A stretch of 7,331 bases of DNA, taken from the NCBI GenBank assembly GCA_023386855.1, contig JAEWIW010000405.1, positions 1 through 7,331 on the forward strand, given 5' to 3'. Positions 1 through 7,255 of the stretch are shown here, in pieces. The position numbers were made by a program, and so were the translations under genes. Within the stretch, counting starts at the first letter, position 1; every line of letters starts with the position of its first letter. This stretch comes from Bacteroidota bacterium. GTDB lineage: Bacteria > Bacteroidota > Bacteroidia > Chitinophagales > Chitinophagaceae. A model generated the notes under the pieces. The model had not been told where the DNA came from, ran no database searches, and worked only from the letters and a program-made list of their open reading frames with translations.

Positions 1-803
1 TGGCGATGCTGACCGCGTTGATGACCTCTGCCATTATTCCCTGGGCAGGAAATATTCATTTCACGCTTTTTGGACAGGACAGGATCATCAGCCTGCAGAT
101 CACCGATATCAACATTGGTATCCTATACATCTTTGGCGTAGTGAGTATGGGTGTGTATGGTATCATGATCGGTGGATGGGCATCCAATAATAAATTCTCC
201 CTGATGGCTGCCATGAGGGGTGCATCGCAGGTGATTTCTTATGAATTGCCGATGGGCCTTTCCCTGATCGCTTTGCTGATGCTTACCGGTTCACTCCAGT
301 TAAGCACTATCGTTGGCCAGCAGCTCGATGGATGGTACAATATCATTTACCAGCCACTGGGATTTTTGATCTTCCTGGTTTGCGCTTTCGCAGAATGTAA
401 CCGTACTCCTTTCGATCTTCCTGAAGCGGAGAATGAATTGAACTTTGGATACCACCAGGAATATTCCTCCATGAAACTTGGATTTTATCTTTTCGCTGAA
501 TACATCAACATGTTCATTAGTTCAGTGATCATGGCAACACTGTTCTTTGGGGGATATGATATCCCGTTTGTTTCAGATGCAGGACTGGTAGAAAAAATCG
601 GGATGAACTGGACCGCGCTGATCCAGGCTGGAAGCCTGATGGTGAAAGTAGGCCTGCTGATATTCTTGTTCATGTGGGTGCGTTGGACCATTCCAAGATT
701 CCGGTACGACCAGCTGATGAACCTGGGATGGAAGAAACTGATACCGCTGGCTTTGTTCAATATGCTGTTGACAGCGGCAATAGTGCTTTTAAGAAATGCG
801 TAA
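1..803 (+). CDS. nuoH: NADH-quinone oxidoreductase subunit H (NuoH), 5'-truncated by window edge
   Basis: Membrane subunit of complex I that anchors the peripheral arm and forms much of the quinone-binding chamber and the first part of the proton path. The reading frame is open from base 3 and there is no reason to place the start at the ATG at 6; the real start lies upstream. About 266 residues are visible. The family usually has about 325-350, so some 60-85 N-terminal residues are missing. Counting from Met at base 6, the loop motif SYELPMG (about 79-84) and the acidic quinone-side loop AECNRTPFDLPEAENEL (129-145) followed by HQEYSSMK (150-157) are diagnostic. The clustered Asp137, Glu140, Glu142, Glu144 and Glu152 correspond to the conserved carboxylates of the family. 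Several hydrophobic spans follow, including one after residue 210. It is followed 39 bases later by nuoI, the usual order. Confidence 0.97.
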   Translation, partial: AMLTALMTSAIIPWAGNIHFTLFGQDRIISLQITDINIGILYIFGVVSMGVYGIMIGGWASNNKFSLMAAMRGASQVISYELPMGLSLIALLMLTGSLQLSTIVGQQLDGWYNIIYQPLGFLIFLVCAFAECNRTPFDLPEAENELNFGYHQEYSSMKLGFYLFAEYINMFISSVIMATLFFGGYDIPFVSDAGLVEKIGMNWTALIQAGSLMVKVGLLIFLFMWVRWTIPRFRYDQLMNLGWKKLIPLALFNMLLTAAIVLLRNA

Positions 804-806
804 TTC

Positions 807-825
807 TTCAACCTGGGTTGTTGAA
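807..825 (+). promoter_or_regulatory. Short hairpin in the nuoH-nuoI gap
   Basis: A perfect 6-bp inverted repeat, TTCAAC (807-812) and GTTGAA (820-825), encloses a 7-base loop. It is followed by a run of nine A (828-836) just before the nuoI start at 843. There is no T tract after the stem on the + strand, so it is not a standard intrinsic terminator. It could be an mRNA processing or stabilising stem, and the A run may serve as an unstructured translation-initiation leader, as is common where Shine-Dalgarno sequences are absent. The stem is short enough to arise by chance. Confidence 0.25.
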
Positions 826-842
826 TTAAAAAAAAATCAGAC

Positions 843-1412
843 ATGCAATCATTAACAAATAGAGGACAGCAGGTAGACCGGAGCCCAATGACCTGGCTAG
901 AGCGGATCTACCTATGGAATATTGCGAAAGGAATGTGGATCACCCTCACCCATTTATTTAAAAAGAAGGTGACCATTAATTATCCTGAAGAAAAAAGACC
1001 TTTCAGTCCTGTATTCAGGGGTATCCAGGTTTTGAACAGAGATGAAGAAGGACGTGAACGTTGCACCGCCTGTGGGTTGTGCGCAGTGGCTTGCCCTGCC
1101 GAAGCCATCACCATGGAAGCGGCTGAAAGAAAGCCTGGTGAAGAAAACCTTTACCGTGAAGAAAAATATGCAGCGAAGTATGAGATCAATATGCTTCGGT
1201 GTATATTCTGTGGTCTTTGTGAAGAAGCCTGTCCAAAGGATGCGATCTATTTAAGCGAGACCATTGCACCGGCCAACTACCAGCGCAAGGGACTTGTATA
1301 TAAAAAAGAAGATTTGTTGATCCCTAACCCGGTTACTGATCCTGAAGCTTATAAGGAAGCATTAGGCAGCCGTGGAAAGAATAAACAACACCAGGATAAA
1401 CCGACCAACTAA
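843..1412 (+). CDS. nuoI: NADH-quinone oxidoreductase subunit I (NuoI), 2x[4Fe-4S] ferredoxin-like
   Basis: Peripheral-arm iron-sulfur subunit, 189 residues, carrying clusters N6a and N6b that pass electrons to the terminal N2 cluster near the quinone site. Two classic CxxCxxCxxxCP motifs are visible: Cys74, 77, 80, 84 with Pro85, and Cys120, 123, 126, 130 with Pro131. By the ferredoxin rule, the fourth Cys of each motif ligates the other cluster. The N-terminal stretch (about 18-47) is the amphipathic segment that sits on NuoH, and TINYPEEKRPFSPVFRG (44-60) matches the conserved approach to the first cluster domain. The last ~15 residues form a hydrophilic Lys/Gln/Asn-rich tail that is probably lineage-variable. 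The start at 843 follows an A-rich leader without a Shine-Dalgarno sequence and gives a family-like N terminus. The stop lies 4 bases before nuoJ, suggesting translational coupling. Confidence 0.98.
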   Translation: MQSLTNRGQQVDRSPMTWLERIYLWNIAKGMWITLTHLFKKKVTINYPEEKRPFSPVFRGIQVLNRDEEGRERCTACGLCAVACPAEAITMEAAERKPGEENLYREEKYAAKYEINMLRCIFCGLCEEACPKDAIYLSETIAPANYQRKGLVYKKEDLLIPNPVTDPEAYKEALGSRGKNKQHQDKPTN

Positions 1413-1416
1413 CTGT

Positions 1417-1920
1417 ATGAACATAAGTGAAATTCTATTTTATTTTCTTTCGGCACTTGCATTGGGAAGTGCGATCATGGTGGTGACCAGCAGGAATCCC
1501 ATTCACAGTGTATTGTGGCTTATCATTACCTTTTTTGCCATCTCGGGGCATTATTTCCTGCTGAATGCGCAGTTCATAGGCATTGTAAACCTGATTGTAT
1601 ATGCCGGTGCCATCATGGTACTGTTCCTCTTCGTTGTGATGCTGATGAACCTGAATGCCGATACAGAACCGCAAAAGAACAAGTGGCTCAAATTTGCCGG
1701 CGTGATCTCGGGAGGATGCCTTTTGCTGGTAATGGTGGCCGCATTAAGAAATGCAGAAGTGAAAGGACAGGTAACACAATTGAAAACCGGTACGATTGGT
1801 TTGATAGAAGAGTTGGGAAAATCACTGTTCACAGATTTCGTGATACCCTTCGAGATCAGCAGTGTATTATTCCTTAGTGCCATGGTAGGTGCTGTGGTTA
1901 TTGGTAAAAAAGGCGACTGA
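1417..1920 (+). CDS. nuoJ: NADH-quinone oxidoreductase subunit J (NuoJ)
   Basis: Membrane subunit of complex I, 167 residues from this start, with about five transmembrane helices (roughly 3-23, 28-48, 53-78, 92-110, 142-163). The signature helix around VYAGAIMVLFLFVVMLMNL (61-79) is the conserved TM3, whose pi-bulge is known to change conformation during turnover. The C-terminal segment FTDFVIPFEISSVLFLSAMVGAVVI (138-162) also fits the family. The frame is open further upstream, to an ATG at 1372. That start would overlap nuoI by 41 bases and add a hydrophilic 15-residue extension (MERINNTRINRPTNC) unlike the family, so the ATG at 1417, 4 bases after the nuoI stop, is preferred. No clear Shine-Dalgarno sequence is visible, and coupling to nuoI termination is likely. 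Confidence 0.97.
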   Translation: MNISEILFYFLSALALGSAIMVVTSRNPIHSVLWLIITFFAISGHYFLLNAQFIGIVNLIVYAGAIMVLFLFVVMLMNLNADTEPQKNKWLKFAGVISGGCLLLVMVAALRNAEVKGQVTQLKTGTIGLIEELGKSLFTDFVIPFEISSVLFLSAMVGAVVIGKKGD

Positions 1921-1963
1921 TCGCACTGAGTAATTCAATCAAAAATTATCCAAATCGGAACTT

Positions 1964-2293
1964 ATGCCTATAGAACGTTACATATTTCTTTCCATCGCAC
2001 TGTTCTGCATCGGTATCGCCGGTGTACTGACCAGGCGTAATGCCATCATTGTTTTCATGTGCATTGAACTCATGTTGAACGCTGTGAACCTTCTGCTGGT
2101 GGCTTTTTCTAAAATGCATCATGCCAGTGGAGTGGCGACAAATGCCACTGCGGGTATTGAAGGACAGCTCTTCGTTTTCTTTATCATGGTGGTTGCTGCA
2201 GCTGAAGTAAGTGTGGGACTGGCCATCATAGTGATGATGTACAGGAATGTACATTCCATTGATATTAATTTTTTGAATCGCTTGAAACACTAA
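1964..2293 (+). CDS. nuoK: NADH-quinone oxidoreductase subunit K (NuoK)
   Basis: Small membrane subunit related to MrpC of multisubunit antiporters, 109 residues, with three transmembrane helices (about 5-23, 28-48, 68-93). It lies between NuoJ/A and NuoN and carries part of the central hydrophilic axis used for proton transfer. The two essential membrane glutamates are present: Glu35 in [13 protein letters not shown] and Glu81 in [12 protein letters not shown]. The loop between TM2 and TM3 (50-68) is longer than in the 100-residue E. coli protein and is rich in Ala, Gly, His and Thr. The gap after nuoJ is 43 bases. A weak CGGAAC lies a few bases before the ATG, but it is not a convincing ribosome binding site. 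Confidence 0.98.
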   Translation: MPIERYIFLSIALFCIGIAGVLTRRNAIIVFMCIELMLNAVNLLLVAFSKMHHASGVATNATAGIEGQLFVFFIMVVAAAEVSVGLAIIVMMYRNVHSIDINFLNRLKH

Positions 2294-2350
2294 GCCCTGT
2301 CAGGGGATTGTTATACCAAAAAAATTACGCGGTAAAAAGCGTGCGGGTTT

Positions 2351-4258
2351 ATGAGTAAAATAATTGAATTGATCTGGTTGGTTCCTTTACTTCCACTTGC
2401 TGGATTTATCATCAATGGACTGGGAAGAAATCAACTTTCCAAATCCATGGTAGGCATTGTGGGTTGTGGTACCATCCTTGCCAGCTTTGCATTGAGCCTG
2501 CTGGCTTTTTTCGATGTTAAGAACGGGCAGGGTGGAGTAGTAAAGCTTTTTGATTTTATCAATGTCGATAAACTGTCGATCCCTTTTTCATTCCAGATCG
2601 ACCAGCTTTCGATCATCTTCCTGCTGATCATTACAGGTGTTGGATTCCTGATACATCTTTATTCCACTGCATATATGAAGGAAGAAACCTCTTCCCACTA
2701 TGCACGTTATTTCGCTTACCTGAACCTGTTCGTGTTCTCGATGCTATTACTTGTAATGGGAAGCAATTTCCTGGTCATGTTCATCGGTTGGGAAGGAGTA
2801 GGATTATGTTCTTATTTGCTTATTGGTTACTGGTTTAAGAACACTGATTATAATAAAGCGGCAAAGAAGGCTTTCGTGATGAACCGTATCGGTGACTTCG
2901 GCTTCCTGCTCGCCCTTTTCTGGATGATCCAGCAATTCGGGTCACTGGGTTTTGCAGAAGTGTTCCCTAAAGCTGCGGCACTACCCATGGGTTCTGTTGC
3001 ATTAACAGGAATCACCCTTTTACTGTTTTTGGGTGCCACCGGTAAATCGGCACAGATCCCGCTATATACCTGGCTGCCCGATGCGATGGCTGGTCCAACT
3101 CCCGTATCTGCACTGATCCATGCGGCAACAATGGTTACCGCAGGTATTTATATGATCGCGAGAAGCAATGTGATGTATACCCTTTCACCTGTTACCCAGA
3201 CTGTTGTTGCAATGATAGGGCTTGCCACTGCGATCCTTGCAGCAACCATCGCTTTAAAACAGAATGATATTAAGAAAGTGCTGGCATACTCAACAGTAAG
3301 CCAGTTAGGCTATATGTTCCTGGGACTTGGTGTTGGCGCTTATGTAGGATCTGTATTTCATGTTATGACACATGCTTTCTTCAAGGCCTTGTTATTCCTT
3401 GGTGCAGGATCTGTGATACATGCCATGCACCATGAGCAGGATATCCGTAAAATGGGGGGCTTAAAAAAGCATCTTCCTGTTACACATATCACTTTCCTGG
3501 TAGGATGTATCGCTATTGCCGGTATACCTCCCTTCTCAGGTTTTTTCTCCAAGGATGAAATATTATCCGCCGCATACGGGGTAAATAAAATCTATTGGAT
3601 CGTTGGTGTGATAGGTGCAATGATGACCGCTTTCTATATGTTCCGTTTGTATGCCACAACTTTCCTTGGACAATTCAGGGGAACACATGAACAGGAACAT
3701 CACCTGCATGAAAGTCCTGCATCCATGACAATTCCTTTAGTGGTACTGGCCATTCTTTCCGCCATTGCAGGGTTTGTTGGAATACCTGAAGTGTTCATGC
3801 ATGATGGGCATTCGCTTGAAAAATTCCTTGAGCCTGTATTTGCCGCATCATATAAGCTAAAGGAAATGCATCACCCTGATCATTCAACAGAATATATGCT
3901 GATCGGGATTTCTGTTGCGGCTGCATTGATCGCATCATTATATGCATGGATAAGGTATAGCAAGAAGCCTGAACTGGAAGATGCAGAAGGCTTTGGTAAA
4001 GTGCTTGCTAACAAATGGTACGTGGATGAATTCTATGATACCATTATTGTGAAGCCTTTGAATGGTGTTGGGAAATTTTTCAATAGTGCTGTTGAGCGTA
4101 ACCTGATCGACTGGGCAGTGAATGGCGTGGGAAGAGTGATCCAGTATGGTGGTCGCCAGTTAAGATGGCTTCAGAGTGGGCAGGTTGGTAGTTATGTGCT
4201 GTTGATGGTGATCAGTATGCTCGTCTTTTTTGTGCTGCAATTCCTAGTAAAAAAATAA
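2351..4258 (+). CDS. nuoL: NADH-quinone oxidoreductase subunit L (NuoL), distal antiporter-like subunit
   Basis: Largest membrane subunit, at the far end of the membrane arm, 635 residues (E. coli about 613). It is homologous to MrpA-type Na+/H+ antiporter subunits and carries one proton channel. The core antiporter residues are visible: Glu148 in FIGWEGVGLCSY (TM5), Lys232 in GATGKSAQIPLYTWLPDA (TM7), His257 in PVSALIHAATMVTAG, His337, His341 and Lys345 in FHVMTHAFFKALLFL (TM8 region and beyond), and Lys401-Asp402 in GFFSKDEI (TM12). The C-terminal part, with YVDEFYDTIIVKPL (557-570) followed by an amphipathic stretch and a final hydrophobic helix (about 614-633), is the long lateral helix and anchor that clamp NuoM and NuoN. 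Loops at about 445-454 and 506-511 are His-rich. It starts 57 bases after nuoK and ends 14 bases before nuoM. Confidence 0.98.
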   Translation: MSKIIELIWLVPLLPLAGFIINGLGRNQLSKSMVGIVGCGTILASFALSLLAFFDVKNGQGGVVKLFDFINVDKLSIPFSFQIDQLSIIFLLIITGVGFLIHLYSTAYMKEETSSHYARYFAYLNLFVFSMLLLVMGSNFLVMFIGWEGVGLCSYLLIGYWFKNTDYNKAAKKAFVMNRIGDFGFLLALFWMIQQFGSLGFAEVFPKAAALPMGSVALTGITLLLFLGATGKSAQIPLYTWLPDAMAGPTPVSALIHAATMVTAGIYMIARSNVMYTLSPVTQTVVAMIGLATAILAATIALKQNDIKKVLAYSTVSQLGYMFLGLGVGAYVGSVFHVMTHAFFKALLFLGAGSVIHAMHHEQDIRKMGGLKKHLPVTHITFLVGCIAIAGIPPFSGFFSKDEILSAAYGVNKIYWIVGVIGAMMTAFYMFRLYATTFLGQFRGTHEQEHHLHESPASMTIPLVVLAILSAIAGFVGIPEVFMHDGHSLEKFLEPVFAASYKLKEMHHPDHSTEYMLIGISVAAALIASLYAWIRYSKKPELEDAEGFGKVLANKWYVDEFYDTIIVKPLNGVGKFFNSAVERNLIDWAVNGVGRVIQYGGRQLRWLQSGQVGSYVLLMVISMLVFFVLQFLVKK

Positions 4259-4272
4259 TTGAAATAACAACG

Positions 4273-5739
4273 ATGATCCCAGTTCTATTGATAGTAATTC
4301 CCTTGCTGAGTGGTTTAGCAGGCTTTTTTATAAAATCGCAGGATGCGGCTAAAAGATGGTCGCTCTTTGCATCACTCGCTGTTCTCCTGGTTTCACTGCT
4401 TGGCCTTACGGTCTTCAATTCCTATGAGCACCTTCATGCAGATGTTGAATGGATGCCTTCTTTGGGAAGTAATTTTTCATTGTCGCTGGATGGCATGGGT
4501 CAAATGCTTGCACTGCTTACCGCGCTGGCTTTTCCCATTGTATTCATTTCAACCTATCGTTCAACCTATTTCCGCCCCGGCAATTTTTATGCATTGATGT
4601 TGTTGTCGCAGGCCGGTTTGATGGGAGTGTTTCTTTCAGTTGATGCCCTCTTGTTTTATTTCTTCTGGGAACTTGCATTGATACCCACTTATTTTCTTTG
4701 CTCTATCTGGGGTGGAGAAAGAAGGATCGCGGTTACGTTCAAGTTCTTCCTGTATACCTTTATTGGTTCATTGTTGATGCTGGTAGGTATCATCTATATC
4801 TATAGCAAAACTCCTGACCAATCTTTTGCCCTTACATCATTTTATAATGTAAAGCTTGGCTTTGCACAGCAGAACTGGCTGTTCTGGCTCATGTTCGCTG
4901 CATTTGCCGTGAAGATGCCTGTATTCCCCTTCCATACCTGGCAGCCGGATACTTATGAACAAAGTCCAACCGCAACTACCATGATCCTGAGTGGTGTGAT
5001 GGTGAAGATGGGGGTATTTGGTGTTATCCGCTGGCTGGTACCCGTATTGCCGATCGCTTCATGGGCATGGGGTGATACGGTTTCCATTCTATGCGTGATA
5101 GGAATGATCTATGCTTCCATCCTTGCCATGCGGCAGGACGATATGAAGCGATTGATTGCTTATTCTTCCATTGCCCACATCGGGCTGATGTGCCTGGCCA
5201 TATTTGCATCTAATAATTCAGGTATGCAGGGTGTTATGGTCCAGATGTTCAACCACGGGATCAATATCATTGGATTGTGGATCGCGGTGGAACTGATCGA
5301 AAGAGAATTTGGAACAAGAAAAATGTCGGAACTGGGTGGGCTTGCGCAAACAGCACCGGTACTATCGATCTTCTTTGTGATAGTGGCACTGGCGAATGTA
5401 GCATTGCCGCTTACCAACGGGTTCATCGGGGAATTCCTGATGTTCAATGGGGTATTCAATTCAGAGGTAACCAAATACAATGCAGTGTTCGCTACACTTG
5501 CCGTGATCACCGTGATCCTGTCGGCAGTATATACACTGAACATGATCCAGAAAGTTTTCTTTGGCAATACAAATAACCTTACCGCAAGAGCGAAGGATAT
5601 ATTCCTGAACGAAAAAATGATCCTTGCGGTAATCGTCATATTGATCCTGGTGATCGGTGTTTATCCCAAGCCTATGCTGGAACTCACGCAATCGACAGTG
5701 GACAATATTTTATCAAGAATGATCATAAAACATCCATAG
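4273..5739 (+). CDS. nuoM: NADH-quinone oxidoreductase subunit M (NuoM), antiporter-like subunit
   Basis: Middle antiporter-like proton-pumping subunit, 488 residues (E. coli 509), related to MrpD. The conserved charges are all visible: Glu133 in FYFFWELALIPTYFL (TM5), Lys214 in FAVKMPVFPFHTW (TM7), Lys245 in LSGVMVKMGVFGVIRW (TM8) and Glu387 in LTNGFIGEFLMFNG. The TM12 position is Glu rather than Lys, which distinguishes NuoM from NuoL and NuoN. The loop HTWQPDTYEQSPTATT (221-236) replaces the proteobacterial HTWLPDAHVEAPT-type sequence; I recall this form from Bacteroidota homologues. Many hydrophobic helices cover the length, consistent with the 14-TM fold. The gene starts 14 bases after nuoL without a Shine-Dalgarno sequence and stops 17 bases before nuoN, so it is almost certainly co-transcribed. 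Confidence 0.98.
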   Translation: MIPVLLIVIPLLSGLAGFFIKSQDAAKRWSLFASLAVLLVSLLGLTVFNSYEHLHADVEWMPSLGSNFSLSLDGMGQMLALLTALAFPIVFISTYRSTYFRPGNFYALMLLSQAGLMGVFLSVDALLFYFFWELALIPTYFLCSIWGGERRIAVTFKFFLYTFIGSLLMLVGIIYIYSKTPDQSFALTSFYNVKLGFAQQNWLFWLMFAAFAVKMPVFPFHTWQPDTYEQSPTATTMILSGVMVKMGVFGVIRWLVPVLPIASWAWGDTVSILCVIGMIYASILAMRQDDMKRLIAYSSIAHIGLMCLAIFASNNSGMQGVMVQMFNHGINIIGLWIAVELIEREFGTRKMSELGGLAQTAPVLSIFFVIVALANVALPLTNGFIGEFLMFNGVFNSEVTKYNAVFATLAVITVILSAVYTLNMIQKVFFGNTNNLTARAKDIFLNEKMILAVIVILILVIGVYPKPMLELTQSTVDNILSRMIIKHP

Positions 5740-5756
5740 GATAGAGCTAACAGATT

Positions 5757-7136
5757 ATGAACGCAATTTTAATTTCTGCAGTTTGGGGCGTTGTTATGAT
5801 GTTCACTGCTGTTTTCAACAGGAAAGCATCGGTGGTCCTCGGCACTGCAATCACAGGACTGGTATTGCTTTTTATTGCCAACATCCTGGAAATGGATGGG
5901 CACAGGCTTCTTGATATCAATACCCATGGAATGCTCCGCTTTGATTCCTATGGTTTACTTTTCAATGCAGTGGCTTTTTTCTGTACACTGGTTTTCTTCC
6001 TGCTTTCAGGAAGGGATATTGCAAAGGTTGGAAAGCATTATGCCGATTATTTCGCGCTGATCTTTTTTGTACTATGCGGGGTATCGGTAGCTTCTTCTTT
6101 CAGCAGCCTGCTGATGTTATTCCTCGGTATCGAGATCATTTCCATTCCCCTGTATATACTAACGGGGTCGGATAAGCGAAATCTTAAAAGCAACGAGGCT
6201 TCATTGAAATATTTCCTGATGGGATCATTTTCAACAGGGCTGATGCTGATGGGTATTACGCTGATCTATGGAGCAAAGGGAAGCTTTGATCTTTCTGTCA
6301 TCGAAATCGGCAGCGGATCACTTACACCGATGATCGCGGCAGGAGTACTGTTGCTGATCTTTTCTCTTGGTTTCAAAGTTTCCGCTGCGCCGTTTCATTT
6401 CTGGACCCCGGATGTGTATGATGGAGCTCCCGCTGTTTTCACATCGTTCATGGCAACCATCGTTAAAGCAGCAAGTTTCATTGCATTCATCAGGCTGTTC
6501 TACGGAAGTTTTGGAGCGGTAAGGGAAGACTGGCAAACCATTGTTGCGATCATTACCGTTGCAACGCTGTTCATAGGAAATATCACGGCTGTATTCCAGC
6601 AAAGCGTGAAAAGGATGCTGGCTTACTCCAGTATTGCGCAGGCAGGATTCATGATGTTTGCCATTGTATCGCTAAATGAAAAAGCAGCTGAAGGACTGAT
6701 CTATTATTCAGCGGCTTATTGTCTTGCTACCATTGGTATGTTCGCTGTACTGATACGCATGAAAGATTATACCTACGAAGGATTTAACGGGCTGGCCAAA
6801 CAGCAGCCGCTCCTGGCAGCAACCGCCACCATCTTCCTGCTCTCCCTGGCGGGGATCCCGGCAACTGCAGGATTCATGGCAAAGTTTTATATGCTTTCCG
6901 CGGCGGTATCCACCGGGCACCTGCTGTGGCTGGTGATCCTCGGGGTTGTGTTTGCGGCTATCAGCGTATATTATTATTTCAGGGTGATACAGGCCATGTA
7001 TTTCAGGGAAGGAGAAGCCATGGAGATCGAAGCAGGAAATGGATTTAAAACGATCCTGGTGGCATTGGCGGCCGTGATTGTTCTGCTGGGTATTTTCCCG
7101 GAATGGCTTACAAAGTTCCTCTATTACTTCGCTTAA
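5757..7136 (+). CDS. nuoN: NADH-quinone oxidoreductase subunit N (NuoN), proximal antiporter-like subunit
   Basis: Antiporter-like membrane subunit nearest the peripheral arm, 459 residues (E. coli 485). Visible key residues are Glu126 in FLGIEIISIPLYIL (TM5), Lys151 in EASLKYFLMGSFSTG (TM6), Lys207 in FSLGFKVSAAPFHFW (TM7), Lys237 in MATIVKAASFIAF (TM8) and Lys376 in TAGFMAKFYML (TM12). These match the Glu/Lys/Lys/Lys pattern needed for proton transfer. The HFWTPDVYDGAPAVFTSF segment (214-231) is a strong NuoN signature. The protein is a little shorter than the E. coli one, and its N-terminal region (1-60) is the least conserved part. The start at 5757 lies 17 bases after nuoM with no good Shine-Dalgarno sequence at normal spacing. 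It is the last nuo gene in the run and is followed by a hairpin terminator. Confidence 0.98.
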   Translation: MNAILISAVWGVVMMFTAVFNRKASVVLGTAITGLVLLFIANILEMDGHRLLDINTHGMLRFDSYGLLFNAVAFFCTLVFFLLSGRDIAKVGKHYADYFALIFFVLCGVSVASSFSSLLMLFLGIEIISIPLYILTGSDKRNLKSNEASLKYFLMGSFSTGLMLMGITLIYGAKGSFDLSVIEIGSGSLTPMIAAGVLLLIFSLGFKVSAAPFHFWTPDVYDGAPAVFTSFMATIVKAASFIAFIRLFYGSFGAVREDWQTIVAIITVATLFIGNITAVFQQSVKRMLAYSSIAQAGFMMFAIVSLNEKAAEGLIYYSAAYCLATIGMFAVLIRMKDYTYEGFNGLAKQQPLLAATATIFLLSLAGIPATAGFMAKFYMLSAAVSTGHLLWLVILGVVFAAISVYYYFRVIQAMYFREGEAMEIEAGNGFKTILVALAAVIVLLGIFPEWLTKFLYYFA

Positions 7137-7176
7137 GCCTTTACAAAGGATTTTAAAGATATTATGATTATATAGT

Positions 7177-7201
7177 GAAAGCTCCCAACCCGGGGGCTTT
7201 C
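7177..7201 (+). terminator. Putative intrinsic terminator at the end of the nuo operon
   Basis: A 10-bp stem pairs GAAAGCTCCC (7177-7186) with GGGGGCTTTC (7192-7201) around the 5-base loop AACCC, with a single T-G wobble. It lies 40 bases after the nuoN stop and before the next gene. The tail is only moderately T-rich (TTCCGTT), since part of the T run is inside the stem. The A-rich 5' arm and T-rich 3' arm make it symmetrical in style, but no annotated gene converges on it from the right. It most likely ends the nuo transcript. Confidence 0.75.
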
Positions 7202-7255
7202 TTCCGTTCATAAAAAATCTGCCTGCTGATGGCTGCGATTTCATAATTTTCGACT

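Noticed and set aside
485..844. 119-codon open frame on the - strand over the end of nuoH
   Set aside because: It is antisense to conserved NuoH sequence and crosses the nuoH-nuoI gap, with no recognisable protein features.
1372..1416. Upstream in-frame ATG as an alternative nuoJ start
   Set aside because: It would overlap nuoI by 41 bases and add a hydrophilic N-terminal extension not seen in NuoJ; the ATG at 1417 gives a normal N terminus.
1515..1877. 120-codon + strand open frame in another frame of nuoJ
   Set aside because: It is embedded in nuoJ, has Cys/Arg/His-rich composition typical of an out-of-frame translation, and lacks a family match.
1913..1924. GCGA/TCGC 4-bp stem around the nuoJ stop codon
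   Set aside because: The stem is too short to separate from chance and has no tail or other signal.
5160..5639. 159-codon open frame on the - strand inside nuoM
   Set aside because: It is antisense to strongly conserved NuoM codons, has no family resemblance and has no upstream signals.
6708..7244. 178-codon open frame on the - strand under the end of nuoN
   Set aside because: It lies almost wholly antisense to the clearly coding nuoN, is rich in His, Gln, Cys and Arg with no recognisable domain, and runs across the terminator hairpin. It is a shadow of the real gene.
7244..7251. TAATTTTC as a possible Bacteroidota -7 promoter element (TAnnTTTG-like) for the permease gene
   Set aside because: The last base differs from the consensus, no clear TTG lies at the -33 position, and the transcription start would fall at or after the ATG.
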